Source of the DNA: CAVWCW01 sp963753615 | GTDB lineage: Bacteria; Pseudomonadota; Gammaproteobacteria; Chromatiales; Chromatiaceae | Reading direction: 5' to 3' | DNA: 57,126 bases | Assembly: GCA_963753615.1 (NCBI GenBank) | Contig: CAVWCW010000009.1 | Coordinates: 1 to 57,126 of the forward strand | Shown here: piece after piece, positions 16,867-28,191 of the stretch | Numbering within the stretch: position 1 is the first letter of the stretch | Layout of the letters: each line of letters begins with the position of its first letter | The notes under the pieces: generated by a model | Database searches by the model: none | Seen by the model: the letters and a program-made list of their open reading frames with translations, nothing else | Told to the model about the DNA's origin: nothing | Translations under genes and position numbers: made by a program

Positions 16867-18975
16867 TTACTGAACCACCGGGCTGACGTCGCCGGCAACC
16901 ATCTGCCGGAGCTGACTCAACAGCCGCTGCCAATCGGTGCGGCGGTTGAAGCCGACGATGTCGATGCGCGGAATGCCGGCGCCCTCGACCAGATAATACC
17001 CGTCGCCGGCCGGGGCCACGCCCCCCATCTCGCAAACGCCCTGGCTGCAGCCGGCAACTGATGCCCAGGCGCTTGTAGCCGAACTCCTTGAAGCCGCGCA
17101 GAAAGCTGCGCGAGAGGGCCCCGGAGACGCCGGCCCCGCCCAGGTCGGAGATATTTTCCACCGCGCGCTGGCTGATGCGGCGCCGGGAACCGTCTTCCGC
17201 CGGGGTATTGAAGCGGGCATCGAAGCCGACCGGGGCCCAGTCCTCCAAGCGCAGCCCCTGGACCTCGCCCTCCAGGCGGCCGGTAATCTTACCAAAGGCG
17301 AAGGTGCCGGTCAGGCTCTCCAGATCCAGGTTGCGCAGTTCCAGCTCCGTCATCAGCACCGGCCAGACCCCGAGCAGGTCTTCCATGCGCAGATCGCGCA
17401 CCAGCACCTCGCCGTCGAACACCCGTACCAACAGGTTGCCGCCCATCTCCAAGAGCCCATTTTCGTAGGACAGGGCCGGGATCACTCCCGGACAGCTTGC
17501 CCCGCATCTCCGGCCAGCCCAGGGCCTGGGTCAGACGCTGCATGGAGATCGGGGTCAACACGGCGTCGAACTCCAGCCGGCCAGCGGCGCCCGCCCCCGG
17601 GCTTAGGGCGAAGCGGTCGAGCAACAGGCTGCCGTCGAGCAGCGGGATCTCGCCGGGGGCCGCCAGTTCGAATCGCTCGCCGGCGGCCGTCAGCGACAAG
17701 CTGGCGGGACCGATCTCCAGGGTCTCCAGCAGGTGGCCGCCGGCCCAGCTCAGGCTGGAGGTCTCGGCACTGGCTGAGTCGCGATTCCACACCAGCCGGC
17801 CGTCCACGCCCTGCAGGCCGAACGGACGCTGCTGGCCGCCGGCCGGGGCCGCGGCCTCCAAATAGACATCCCGCAATGCCAGCTCCAACCGGGCCGCCCC
17901 CCCAGCCCGATGCTCCAGGCTCAGTTCCAGTTCGCCGGCGCTGTCCAGGTCCGCCAACAGACCCTCGGCCACCAGCGGTTGCAGGTAAGCATCGTATAAG
18001 GCCCGCAACGAGGCGGGGGCGCTGCCCAGACTGAGCCGTCGCAGGGGCTCGTCCTGTTCCAGCGCAAGTTCGGCCTCGGCATTCAGCTCCAGTACCCCGG
18101 GATGGCGGTAGGCCAGCTCTCTCAGGGCCAGCTCGCTGCTGGCCCCCCGGTAATCGAGGACCGCGCCCAGGGTAACCGGCTGCGCGCGGACCCCAAGGTA
18201 AAAGTAGGGGGTCAGCAACTCACCGGCGTTCAGCACCAAGCCGACCGGCCCTTGCCAACGTCCGGATTGAAGCCGCAGCTGGGCGCGGCTGGTGCCGGCC
18301 AGGCCGGCGCCGAACAGCTCGCCGGCGGGGCCGCTGAACTCGAAGCCGTCCAGGTCCAGCACCCAGTTCAACCGCTGCAGGCCGTCCTGGACCGCCGGCC
18401 AGTTCCAGGCGCGGGGCCAGGGTGCCGGCCAGCTCCCACCCAGACGCCCCAAGACCGAAGGCCTCCAGCGTCTTGTTCAACCGGGCGGCATCCAGGCCCT
18501 GGGCGTCCAGCCGGGCCTGCCAGCGCCCGCTCCCCCATTCCAGGTCCAGCCGGCCACTGCCGCCGGCCAGCGCCAGGCGGCGCAACTGCATATCGAGCCG
18601 GCCATCGGCACGATCGAATTCGAGGCTGACCCGGGCACCGGTTTGGGCCAGCCATGGGTGTGCCAGGCGCAGGCTGCCCTCGGGGCAGCTGAGGCGGGCG
18701 CCGGCGAACTCGCCCTGGGGGCAGTCCAGATCCAGATCGCGCATGGGCTCGGCCAGGCCGGGCAGATCCAGGCGCTCGGCCCGCAGCCGCAGTCCGCTGC
18801 CGCCGGCCTTGGGCAGGCTCAGGGTAAGTTGCACGCCGGCGGCCCGCCAGCCCTCCCCCTCCAGGCTGCCCAGGCGCAGGTTCAGGGTCTCGACTGCCCC
18901 CGCCGGACCGGGCAGCAGCCACAAGAGCATCGCCCAGGCGGCGGCGCGGGACGCCCTATTCGGCGGGGAAGACAC
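16867..18975 (-). CDS. ydbH: YdbH-family AsmA-like envelope protein, three frameshifts
   Basis: The product begins with a signal sequence (AAAWAMLLWLLPGPAGA). A long repetitive beta-strand region rich in Leu, Ala and Gly follows, typical of AsmA-like bridge proteins. The conserved C-terminus contains ISQRAVENISDLGGAG, FGYKRLGISCRL, GVCEMGGVAPAGDGYYLVEG and PRIDIVGFNRRTDWQRLL, which identify the YdbH group. Frame breaks at about 18395, 17490 and 17050 each need removal of one base. Restored, the protein is about 701 residues, shorter than E. coli YdbH. It probably carries phospholipids between inner and outer membrane together with the adjacent YdbL-like lipoprotein. Its start overlaps the end of cysM by 20 bases. 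Confidence 0.82.
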
Positions 18976-19850
18976 CGGTGGAGAGGTAGCGGTCGCCGCG
19001 GTCGCAGACGATGGCGACGATAACTGGCGTTCTCGAGCTCTCGCGACAGTCGCAGGGCGGCGGCCACCGCCCCGCCGGAGGAGACGCCGGCGAAGATGCC
19101 CTCCCGGGCCGCCAGCTCACGGGTGGTGCGCTCGGCCTCATCCTGGCTCATGTCGAGGATGCGATCGACCCCGGCCGGCTCGTAGATCTTGGGCAGGTAG
19201 GCCTCGGGCCAGCGCCGGATGCCGGGGATGCTGGAGCCCTCGGTGGGCTGCACCCCGAGGATCTGGACCCCTGGGTTCTGCCGCTTGAGGTAGCGGCCGG
19301 TGCCCATGATCGTGCCGGTGGTGCCCATGGAACTGACGAAGTGGGTGATCCGGCCCTGGGTGTCGCGCCAGATCTCAGGGCCGGTGCCCTCCTCGTGGGC
19401 GCGCGGGTTGTCCGGGTTGGAGAACTGGTCGAGGATACGCCCCCGCCCCGCCGCCTCCAGCTCCCGGGCCTTGTCGATCGCCGCCTCCATGCTGCCCGCC
19501 TTGGGGGTAAGCACGATCTCCGCCCCATAGGCGCGCATCAGAGCGCGCCGCTCCAGACTCATGTGCTCGGGCATCACCAGCACCATCTTGAAGCCGCGGA
19601 TCGCCGCAGCCATTGCCAGGGCGATGCCGGTGTTGCCGCTGGTGGCCTCGATCAGGGTATCTCCGGGGTGGATCTCACCGCGCTCCTCGGCGCGCCGGAT
19701 CATGCTCAGTGCCGGCCTGTCCTTGACCGAGCCGGCGGGGTTGTTGCCTTCGAGCTTGACCAGCACCCGGTTGCTGGTTTCCCCCGGGAGCCGCTGCAGG
19801 CGCACCAGGGGCGTGTTGCCAATGAAGTCTTCGATGGTCGGGAAGTCCAT
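18956..19850 (-). CDS. cysM: Cysteine synthase B (O-acetylserine sulfhydrylase), one frameshift
   Basis: This PLP enzyme makes cysteine from O-acetylserine and sulfide (CysM forms can also use thiosulfate). Visible motifs are IGNTPLVRLQR, LEGNNPAGSVKDR with the PLP lysine, ATSGNTGIALA and SSMGTTGTIMGTGRYLK. The C-terminal GIFAGVSSGGA follows, then after a +1 frame break near 19020 VIVAIVCDRGDRYLSTGVF. PAGSVKDR, where CysK usually has PSASVKDR, and the YLSTGVF ending point to CysM. Restored length is about 297 residues, normal. The start MDFPTIEDF at 19850 is favoured over in-frame upstream ATGs without conservation. Confidence 0.93.
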
Positions 19851-20015
19851 AACGTCTTTTTCCAAGTGAAGCGAGGTCATGTCTCGGAGTTTACGCCCCA
19901 GACCCAGAGCACCCAAGCCGGGGCCTGCCGGCCCCTTCCCCTGGGTCGCATCGGGCATCGTCGCGCCGGAGCGAGCGGTGGACGCTGAAAAACGGCATCG
20001 CCGGTTGCCGCCGGT

Positions 20016-20744
20016 TCAGGGCTTCAGCAGGCGCTTCATGGCCGCCACCGCTTCGTCGAGTCCGGTAAACAGCGCCCGGCAGATGATGGCGTGGCCGATA
20101 TTGAGTTCGCGTACGCCTTCGAGGGCGGTGATCGCCTGCACATTATGGTAGTCCAACCCATGGCCCGCATTGACCTGCAGGCCCAGCTCCCGGCCCAAGG
20201 CCACCGCGGCGCGGATGCGCTCCAACTCGGCAGCCCGGGCGGCGCCGCGGGCGTCCGCGTAGTGACCGGTATGAATCTCCACCACCGGGGCGCCGCTGGC
20301 CGCGGCGGCCTCCAGTTGACGCGGGTCGGCGTCGATAAACAGGGAGACCCGCACCCCGGCGTCGGCCAGGGCGGCGCAGTAATCGGTCAGATGCTCGCGC
20401 TGGCCCGCCACGTCCAGTCCGCCCTCGGTGGTCAGCTCTTCGCGCCGCTCCGGTACCAGGCAGCAGTCTGGGGGAGCGATGCGCCGGGCGATATCCAGCA
20501 TCTCGGCGGTAGCCGCCATCTCGAGATTCATGCGGGTCTGCAGGATGCCGGACAAGAGTTCCACGTCCCGGTCCTGGATATGCCGTCGGTCCTCGCGCAG
20601 ATGCAGGGTGATGGCGTCTGCCCCGGCCTGCTCGGCCGCCAGCGCGGCCTGGATCGGCTCCGGATAGCGGGTGCCCCGGGCCTGGCGCAGGGTGGCCACA
20701 TGATCGATATTGACGCCTAGGAGGACTTCTCTCGATTTACTCAT
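20016..20744 (-). CDS. pdxJ: Pyridoxine 5'-phosphate synthase
   Basis: PdxJ condenses 3-amino-2-oxopropyl phosphate with deoxyxylulose 5-phosphate in the last ring-closing step of vitamin B6 synthesis. The 242-residue TIM barrel has GVNIDHVATLRQARGTRYP, AITLHLREDRRHIQD, NLEMAATAEM, VPERREELTTEGGLDV, SLFIDAD, VEIHTGHYADA and NAGHGLDYHNV, all family signatures. It is the last gene of the rnc-era-recO-pdxJ run and intact. Confidence 0.97.
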   Translation of the reverse strand: MSKSREVLLGVNIDHVATLRQARGTRYPEPIQAALAAEQAGADAITLHLREDRRHIQDRDVELLSGILQTRMNLEMAATAEMLDIARRIAPPDCCLVPERREELTTEGGLDVAGQREHLTDYCAALADAGVRVSLFIDADPRQLEAAAASGAPVVEIHTGHYADARGAARAAELERIRAAVALGRELGLQVNAGHGLDYHNVQAITALEGVRELNIGHAIICRALFTGLDEAVAAMKRLLKP

Positions 20745-20780
20745 TGCAGGATTGCCTTCACCGATGAACGCTCATTATGC

Positions 20781-21506
20781 TTACTCCAGGCCATGCCCCG
20801 GGCGCCGAAAGCCGTGACGAAACAGCTCCCGGCTGCGCAGGGGGCGGCCATCCAGGTAGTGGTCTAAGACTTCGCGCATCAGCCGCCTCGCCTCGACCAG
20901 ACCCTGGGAATCCAGTGGCTCGCCCCGGGCCAGGGCCAGCAAGGTGGCGCCCGCCAGGGTCTCGGCCTCGGGGGCAGTCGCTGCGGCCGGTTCGGGCCCG
21001 GCCTCGATACGGTAGCGGTAGCGCCCGTCCGGCCGCACCGGAGCCCCGCTCTCGGCTTCCCGATCCAGCAGCAGGCCGTAGCCCAAGTGCCGCAGCAGCC
21101 CCAGCTCGAAGCGGCGCAATCCCAACGGAATCCCGCGCCCGCCGGCCAGCAGGGCCAGGATCTCGCAGTAGAGCGCGAACAGCCCCTCGTGGGTAGCGTT
21201 GCGCCCCAGCAACCGCATCAGCAACTCGTTTACGTATAGACCGCAGTATAGGGCGTCGCCGCTCAGGAGGCAGGGGCTGCCACCGGCCTCCAGCTTGCCC
21301 AGGGTGCGCACTTCGCCGCGGCCGTGCAGCTCCAGCAGCAACGGGCGAAACGGCTGCAGCAGGGCTGCGCCCGCCCCGCGCCCGGACTTCACTCCCTTGG
21401 CAACGGCCGGGTAGCGGGCCCCTTCGAAAGACAACAGCTCCAGCAACAGACTGCTGTTGGAATAGGGCCGGGCGTGCAGCACGAAATGGGCCTGCAGGCC
21501 TAGCAT
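20781..21506 (-). CDS. recO: DNA repair protein RecO
   Basis: The 241-residue protein has the N-terminal OB-fold (FVLHARPYSNSSLLLELLSFEGARY) with the basic VAKGVKSGRG loop. A helical domain with LMRLLGRNATHEGLFALY and a LRRFELGLLRHLGYG segment follows. RecO anneals single strands and loads RecA with RecR. The start lies ten bases past the end of era. The four-cysteine zinc motif of Gram-positive RecO is absent, as is common in gammaproteobacteria. Confidence 0.92.
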   Translation of the reverse strand: MLGLQAHFVLHARPYSNSSLLLELLSFEGARYPAVAKGVKSGRGAGAALLQPFRPLLLELHGRGEVRTLGKLEAGGSPCLLSGDALYCGLYVNELLMRLLGRNATHEGLFALYCEILALLAGGRGIPLGLRRFELGLLRHLGYGLLLDREAESGAPVRPDGRYRYRIEAGPEPAAATAPEAETLAGATLLALARGEPLDSQGLVEARRLMREVLDHYLDGRPLRSRELFRHGFRRPGHGLE

Positions 21507-21515
21507 CGAAGCTGC

Positions 21516-22412
21516 CTAGTCGCCGTAGCCGAGGCGACTCAGCGCGGTCTCGTCGTTCGACCAACTCTTTTTGACTCGCACCCAGACGCTGAGAAACACC
21601 CGGCGCTGGAAAAACGCCTCCATCGCCAGGCGCGCCTGGGTCGAAGTCTCCTTCATGGCCTGGCCCTGGTGGCCGATCAGGATCCGTTTCTGGCCCAGGC
21701 GCTCGACCCAGATCACCGCGCCGATGCGGTACAGCTGGCCCTCTTCCTCGAAGGTCTCGATCTCCACCGACAGGGCGTAGGGCAGCTCCTTCGCATAGCG
21801 CCGGGTCAACTGCTCGCGCAGCAACTCGGCGGCAAAAAAGCGCTCCGGACGGTCGGTGATCTGGTCCTCGGGGAAAAAGTTGTCGCCCTCCGGCAGGGCC
21901 GCGAGCACCAACTGTTGCAGCCGCTCCAGGTTCTTGCCGAGGCGGGCGGAAATGGGAATCACCTGGTAGAAGTCCATGCGCCCGGAAAGCTCGGCGATAT
22001 AATGGCAACAGCTCGGCCTTGTCCTTGATCAGGTCCACTTTGTTGATGACCAGAATCACCGGCACCCCGGCCTGGCGGGCATTTTCGAGCACCGCCTCGT
22101 CTTCCGGCGTCCAACGCCCCGCCTCGACCAGGAACAGCAACAGGTCTACGTCCCGCAGCACGTTGCGCGCGGTGCGGTTGAGGTACCGGTTCATGGCGTG
22201 GTCGGCGCGCTGATGGATGCCGGGGGTGTCCACATACACAATCTGGCCACCCGGCAAAGAGTGGATGCCGAGGATGCTGTGGCGGGTGGTCTGGGCCTTG
22301 TGGGAGGTGATCGCGAGCTTTTGCCCCACCAGCCGGTTGAGCAGGGTCGACTTGCCCACGTTGGGGCGGCCGACGATCGCCGCGTAACCACAGCGATTGC
22401 GCGCTTCGGCGC

Positions 22413-22416
<4 letters not shown>
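21516..22416 (-). CDS. era: Ribosome-assembly GTPase Era, one frameshift
   Basis: Era binds the 3' end of 16S rRNA during 30S maturation. G motifs visible: GRPNVGKST (G1), the SHKAQTTRHSILGI switch (G2), DTPG (G3), NKVD (G4) and SARLGKN (G5). The C-terminal KH domain includes LPYALSVEIETFEEEG, GAVIWVERLGQKRILIGHQGQAMKE and RVFLSVWVRVKKSWSND. The G domain (to about 22000) and the rest are in different frames; removing one base in the TTATATCGCC stretch joins them into about 299 residues, normal for Era. Because era is normally essential, a consensus error is the likely cause. The start overlaps the rnc stop (ATGA). Confidence 0.95.
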
Positions 22417-23083
<667 letters not shown>

Positions 23084-23087
<4 letters not shown>

Positions 23088-23461
23088 TTGGACGTGATCT
23101 CTGCCTTGTCGCTGAAGCTCAGAATGGCATCGATATTGCCGACAATTGGCACCCGCACCTCGTAGTCGATCTCCACCTTGAGCGCGCCTCCGCCTTTCTT
23201 GATCTTGACCGCCTCCCTGGGCACCGTGGTGATGTAATTGATATTGAAATAGCCGTCCATGCGGTTCTTTGCCTGTTTGGCCGACAAACTATAGGCCTCG
23301 GGGTCGTTTTCCAGTGAGGCCAAGGCCTTTTTGACGGAATAGTTTTCCATGTACACCGGGCCCAACCGGAGTACCCAAAGCACGAAAAAGCCGATGATGG
23401 CCAGAATGATGATCCAGCCGATCATGGTCACGCCCTGTTGACGCTGCGGATTCGAATTCAC
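23084..23461 (-). CDS. DUF4845 membrane protein between lepB and rnc
   Basis: This 125-residue protein has one N-terminal membrane helix (GWIIILAIIGFFVLWVLRLGPVY), preceded by a pilin-like QRQQGVTMIG start. A small periplasmic domain (MENYSVKKALASLEND ... IDYEVRVPIVGNIDAILSF) follows. DUF4845 genes sit almost invariably between lepB and rnc in gammaproteobacteria; the function is not established. It overlaps rnc by four bases. Confidence 0.92.
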
Positions 23462-23564
23462 CTCGATCTCTCCTTAATGTGTTCAGGGTTGCGGCCCACT
23501 GCTGAGGGCCAAATTCGCTTGCACCAATCGACAGAAGAAAGTTCGCGGCTGCCAGTCCCCGAAG

Positions 23565-24408
23565 CTACTCGATGGTCTGCCCGATCCGATCCCAAGCCAC
23601 CGGGAAACCCGCCCAGGTCACTGTCCCAGCTCATCCAGATGGCGAACGCCTTGCCGACCAGATTCTGCTCCGGCACCAGTCCCCAGCAGCGACTGTCATT
23701 GCTGTTGTCCCGATTGTCGCCCATCACGAAGTAATGGCCCTCGGGAACCTCGATATCCCCTTGCCAGAGCACCCGGCAACCGGCGGCAAGGTTGGGCTTC
23801 AGGGGATGAATCAGGATTTCGTGATCGACCTCCCCAATCTGTTCGCGGGCCTCCAGGGAACCGGTCTCGCGGGCCCCACCCCCAACGCCCTTGTAGACTC
23901 CGCCCGGGGTCTGCGGCATCGCCTCACCGTTTACGTAGAGCGTCTTGTTGCGATAGCCGATGCGGTCGCCGGGGACCCCGACCACCCGCTTGATGTAGTC
24001 GATGCGCGGATCTTGGGGATAGCGGAACACTACCACGTCGCCGCGCTCTGGCTCGCCCAGTTCGATCACCTTCCGGTTCAGCACCGGCAGGCGCAGGCCA
24101 TAGGTGAACTTGTTGACCAGGATAAAATCTCCCACCAGCAGGGTCGGCATCATCGAGCCCGAGGGAATTCGGAAGGGTTCGAACAGGAACGAACGCAACA
24201 ACAGCACGATCAGGATGACCGGGAAGAACGAACGCGCGTATTCCACCAGCATCGGCTCGCCGGCGTGCTTATCCGGCACCTCACCGGAGGGGGCCTCGGC
24301 AGCCAGGCGCCGGCGCCGCTTGCCGGCGAAAAACAGGGCATCGATCAGCCAGATGAGGCCGGTGACCACACAAGCCAGAACCAGCAGGGTCGGGAAATCG
24401 AAATTCAT
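23565..24408 (-). CDS. lepB: Signal peptidase I, frameshift near the C-terminus
   Basis: LepB is the inner-membrane Ser/Lys protease that removes signal peptides. The sequence has two N-terminal membrane helices, the catalytic-serine box RIPSGSMMPTLLVGDFILVNK, the lysine box RGDVVVFRYPQDPRIDYIKRVVGVPGD and the GHYFVMGDNRDNSNDSR box. Read without correction the frame runs on past the natural end to 23458. A single extra C near 23605 explains this: the shifted frame gives PVAWDRIGQTIE and a stop at 23565-23567, matching normal LepB ends. Corrected length is about 280 residues. lepA lies just upstream. Confidence 0.94.
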
Positions 24409-24475
24409 AATTGTTGTCTACACCACGCTTGTCGCCAGAGCGGAGAACCCCCGAAACGGGCTCCCAGTCAAGCCG

Positions 24476-26285
24476 TTAATTATCCTTGCCCACTTGGAGC
24501 ACCGCAAGGAAGGCCTCCTGCGGGATCTCCACCTTGCCCACCTGCTTCATGCGCCGCTTGCCGGCCTTCTGCTTCTCCAGCAGCTTGCGCTTGCGTGTGA
24601 TATCGCCGCCGTAGCATTTGGCGGTGACGTTCTTGCGCAAGGCCTTGACCGTGGAGCGGGCGATGATCTTGTTGCCGATGGCGGCCTGGATGGCGACCTC
24701 GAACATCTGCCGCGGAATCAGCTCCTTCATCGCCTCGGTCACGTCGCGACCGCGGTTGTGCGCCTGCTCCCGATGCACGATAAGCGACAGGGAGTCGACC
24801 CGCTCGCCATTGATCAGTAGATCCAGTTTGACCAGAGGCGCGCGGCTGAAAACGCTTGAATTCGTACTCGAACGAGGCATAGCCCCGGCTCACCGACTTC
24901 AGCCGATCGAAGAAGTCGAGCACAACCTCGCTCATCGGGCAGTTCGTAGGTCACCTGCACCTGGCCGGCCAGGTACAGCAGGTTCTTCTGGATCCCGCGT
25001 TTTTCGATACACAGACCGATCACGTTGCCCAGATAGTCCTGGGGCACCAGGATATGCGCCTCGATGATGGGCTCGCGGACCTCCGCGATCTTGCTGGGAT
25101 CCGGCAGAGCCGCAGGGTTGTCGATGCGGATCACTTCGCCGTCGTTGAGCACCACTTCGTAGACCACGGTGGGGGCGGTGGTGATCAGGTCGAGATCGTA
25201 TTCCCGCTCCAGGCGCTCCTGCACGATCTCCATGTGCAGCATGCCGAGAAAGCCGCAGCGGAAGCCGAAGCCCAGGGCCTGGGAGGTCTCCGGCTCGAAA
25301 GCGAGGGCGGCGTCGTTCAGGCGCAGCTTCTTCAGGGCCTCGCGCAGGTCCTCGTAGTCGTCGGAGCTGACCGGATACAGGCCGGAGAAGACCCGCGGGC
25401 GCATTTCGGCAAACCCCGGCAGGGGCTTGTCGGCGCGACGGTCGGCATGGGTGATGGTGTCGCCCACCGGGGCGCCGTCGATCTCCTTGATGCCGGCGAT
25501 CAGAAAGCCCACCTCGCCGGTCGCGAGTTCCTCGCGCTCCAAGCGCTTGGGGGTGAACACCCCGACCTTTTCCACCTGGTGGCTGCGGCCGGTGGACATC
25601 ACCAACATCTTGTCGCGGCGGCGAATGACGCCGTTCATGACCCGGATCAGCGAGATCACGCCGACGTAGGGGTCGAACCAGGAATCGATGATCAGGGCCT
25701 GCAGGGGGGCATTGGCATCGCCCGCCCGGCGGCGGAATATGGCTGACCAGGGCCTCCAGCAGGTCGGGGATGCCGAGCCCGGTCTTGGCGCTGACGTGCA
25801 AGGCGTGGTGGGCCTCGAGGCCGATGATCTCCTCGATCTCGGCCACCACCCGCTCCGGTTCCGCCGCCGGCAGGTCGATCTTGTTGAGCACCGGCAAGAC
25901 CTCCAGGCCCTGCTCGATGGCGGTATAGCAGTTGGCCACGCTCTGGGCCTCGACCCCCTGGGCGGCGTCCACCACCAGCAGCGCGCCCTCGCAGGCGGCC
26001 AGGGAGCGGGAGACCTCGTAGGAGAAATCCACGTGGCCGGGGGTGTCGATGAAATTGAGCTGGTAGATCTCGCCGTTCCGGGCCTGGTAGTCGAGGCGTC
26101 ACGCTCTGGGCCTTGATGGTGATGCCGCGCTCGCGCTCCAGGTCCATGGAATCCAGCACCTGGGCCGACATCTCGCGCTCGGTCAGGGTGCCGCAATGCT
26201 GGATGAAGCGGTCAGCCATGGTGGACTTGCCGTGGTCGATATGGGCAATGATCGAGAAGTTGCGGATGTGCTGAAGGTCTGGCAT
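24476..26285 (-). CDS. lepA: Elongation factor 4 (LepA), four frameshifts
   Basis: LepA is a ribosome-bound GTPase that affects translation elongation and initiation. The G domain shows IAHIDHGKSTMADR, DTPGHVDFSYEVSRSL and NKIDLPAA. The rest has the LepA-specific SSDDYEDLREALKKLRLNDAAL, GFGFRCGFLGMLHMEI and C-terminal CYGGDITRKRKLLEKQKAGKRRMK. Frame breaks lie near 26100, 25725, 24937 and 24840. In each case removing one surplus base (an extra C or G) rejoins conserved sequence. Restored length is about 601 residues, normal. Four independent +1 events in one conserved gene argue for consensus error. Confidence 0.94.
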
Positions 26286-26338
26286 GTCCTGATCCGGAAC
26301 CCGGTCCGCGGCCGCTTGGCGGGGCCGGTCCGGTGTCG

Positions 26339-26372
26339 AAAAAAACGGAACTTTCCGCCAGGGAAAGTCCCG
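26339..26372 (-). terminator. Rho-independent terminator of the rpoE-rseABC-degP-grx unit
   Basis: On the minus strand a hairpin with arms around ACTTTCC/GGAAAGT and flanking GC pairs (26346-26372) is followed by seven T residues (26339-26345 in plus coordinates). It lies between the glutaredoxin-like gene and lepA, where a stop for the sigma-E operon is expected, leaving about 50 bases for a separate lepA promoter. Confidence 0.85.
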
Positions 26373-26417
26373 TTCGCCGCGAGGCCGCTGAGGCCAACGC
26401 CGTATAATAGCAGATTT

Positions 26418-26684
26418 CTATCCGCTTGCGGACGTTCGGGTATTGGCCAGGTAGCGCTGAAGGCGCTCGTTATCCAGGAAGTAACGGCAGATCTCGACAC
26501 CCTCCAGACCGGACAGCACCGGCACCAGCTCGCCGTAGCGGCGCTGCAGTTCGGGGCTGCTGTCTACATCAACCAGGGACAGCTGCAAGCGCGCCGACCA
26601 AGGCGCCAGGCCCCGGCGCATGTCCTCGCAGAGATGGCAGCCGGAGCGCTGGTAAAGCGTCAGCCGCGGCCGCTCCGGCGTCAC
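26418..26684 (-). CDS. Glutaredoxin-family thioredoxin-fold protein (DUF836)
   Basis: The 88-residue protein has a CHLC redox motif near the N-terminus (LTLYQRSGCHLCEDM), followed by LVDVDSSPELQRRYGELVPVLSG, a pattern of the DUF836 glutaredoxin-like family with a conserved VPVL cis-proline region. Probably a small cytoplasmic thiol-disulfide protein. Its start overlaps the degP stop by four bases, so it belongs to the same transcript. Confidence 0.9.
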   Translation of the reverse strand: MTPERPRLTLYQRSGCHLCEDMRRGLAPWSARLQLSLVDVDSSPELQRRYGELVPVLSGLEGVEICRYFLDNERLQRYLANTRTSASG

Positions 26685-28114
26685 TCGGGCAGCCGCAAAG
26701 CCAGGAACAGGGGTCCCTTGCCGCGCTGCACCAACACCGCCACCGAGCGGCCGCCGGGCAAACCCGCGCTCAGCTCGGCAAACTTCTCAACCGAGTTCAC
26801 CCAGTCACCACCGAGCTTGAGGATGACGTCGCCCTGGCGGATACCCGCAGCCTGGGCAGGACCCGGCTCGACCTTCTCCACCAACACCCCGGCATCGCGT
26901 TCGATTTTGAGTTCGGCGCGCTGCTCTTCGCCTAGCGGAACCACCGTGACCCCGAGTCGCGACGCCTTTCCCGGCACCGGCTTGGACGCCGCCATCAACG
27001 GCTCGTTGTCTGCGGGCAACTCGCCAATGACAACCTCCATACGACGCAGCTTGCCATCGCGCATGACCTCCAGCTTGGCCGGACGGTCCACCGGGCTGGC
27101 GCCCACGAGGGGGGGCAGCTTGGCGGAATTCTTAACGGTGGTGCCGTTGTAGCTGAGAATCACGTCGCCCACCTGAAGGCCCGCCGCCTCGGCCGGACCC
27201 TCGGGCAGTACCTGGGCGATCAAGGCACCGCTTGGGTGGTCCATGCCGAAGCTCTCGGCCAGCTCCCGGTTCACGTCCTGAATCAGTACCCCGATCCAGC
27301 CCCGGCTGACTCGGCCGTTGGTGCGTAACTGCTCCGCCACATTCATCGCCACCTCGATCGGAATCGCGAAGGACAGGCCCATAAAGCCGCCAGTACGACT
27401 GTAGATCTGAGAGTTGACGCCGACCACTTTGCCATCGAGATCGAACAGGGGACCACCGGAGTTCCCCGGGTTGATCGCCACGTCGGTCTGGATGAAGGGC
27501 ACGTAATTCTCGGTCGGCAGGTTGCGCCCCTTGGCACTGACGATGCCGGCGGTAGCGGAGTGATCGAAACCGAACGGCGAGCCGATGGCCAGCACCCACT
27601 CGCCCACCTTGAGATCTTTAGAACTGCCGGTCTCGAGGGCCGGCAGACCCTCGGCCTCGATCTTGATCAAGGCGATATCACTGCGCTTGTCGCCGCCGAT
27701 AACCTGGGCTTCGTATTCGGAATAATCACTGGTGCGCACCAGGATCTCCTCGGCGCCCTCAACCACATGGTAATTGGTCAGTACAAAACCATCTTCGGAG
27801 ATGATGAAACCGGAACCGAGCGAGGCAGTCTCGCGTTGCTGAGGCAGGGCCCCGCCCCCCTCCTCGCCGAAGAAATGGCGGAACAGTTCTCCGAACGGAC
27901 TGCCCTCGGGCAACTCGGGGATCTCCATGCCCTCGGGCAAGCGGGAATGCACGGCCCGCTTCTGGGTGGTGCTGATATTGACCACCGCCGGGCTGGCCTT
28001 CTCAACCAAATCGCTGAAATTCGGCAGCGAAGCCGCGCCCGCTGGCGGCATGGCCAGCAGCAGCACCAATATCGGCAAGAACGAAAGTTTCCTGTGGCTT
28101 CTGGTGGGGTTCAT
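26681..28114 (-). CDS. degP: Periplasmic serine protease/chaperone of the Do (DegP/MucD) family
   Basis: This 477-residue HtrA protease has a signal peptide ending in PPAGAAS. The catalytic triad is His116 (LTNYHVVEG), Asp146 (SDIALIKIE) and Ser219 (NPGNSGGPL). Two PDZ domains follow (LIAQVLPEGPAEAAGLQVGDV and VLVEKVEPGPAQAAGIRQGDV). It degrades or refolds damaged envelope proteins. Its place directly after rseA-rseB-rseC matches Pseudomonas mucD, and the sequence could equally be called MucD. A strong ribosome binding site (TGAGGAG) precedes the ATG. Confidence 0.95.
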   Translation of the reverse strand: MNPTRSHRKLSFLPILVLLLAMPPAGAASLPNFSDLVEKASPAVVNISTTQKRAVHSRLPEGMEIPELPEGSPFGELFRHFFGEEGGGALPQQRETASLGSGFIISEDGFVLTNYHVVEGAEEILVRTSDYSEYEAQVIGGDKRSDIALIKIEAEGLPALETGSSKDLKVGEWVLAIGSPFGFDHSATAGIVSAKGRNLPTENYVPFIQTDVAINPGNSGGPLFDLDGKVVGVNSQIYSRTGGFMGLSFAIPIEVAMNVAEQLRTNGRVSRGWIGVLIQDVNRELAESFGMDHPSGALIAQVLPEGPAEAAGLQVGDVILSYNGTTVKNSAKLPPLVGASPVDRPAKLEVMRDGKLRRMEVVIGELPADNEPLMAASKPVPGKASRLGVTVVPLGEEQRAELKIERDAGVLVEKVEPGPAQAAGIRQGDVILKLGGDWVNSVEKFAELSAGLPGGRSVAVLVQRGKGPLFLALRLPE

Positions 28115-28191
28115 CGAAACTCCTCAACATACATTTTTGTGACAGACCAGATCGGAATTGTTGCAGCGGGACGTCGCCCCGCCAGTCCGAC

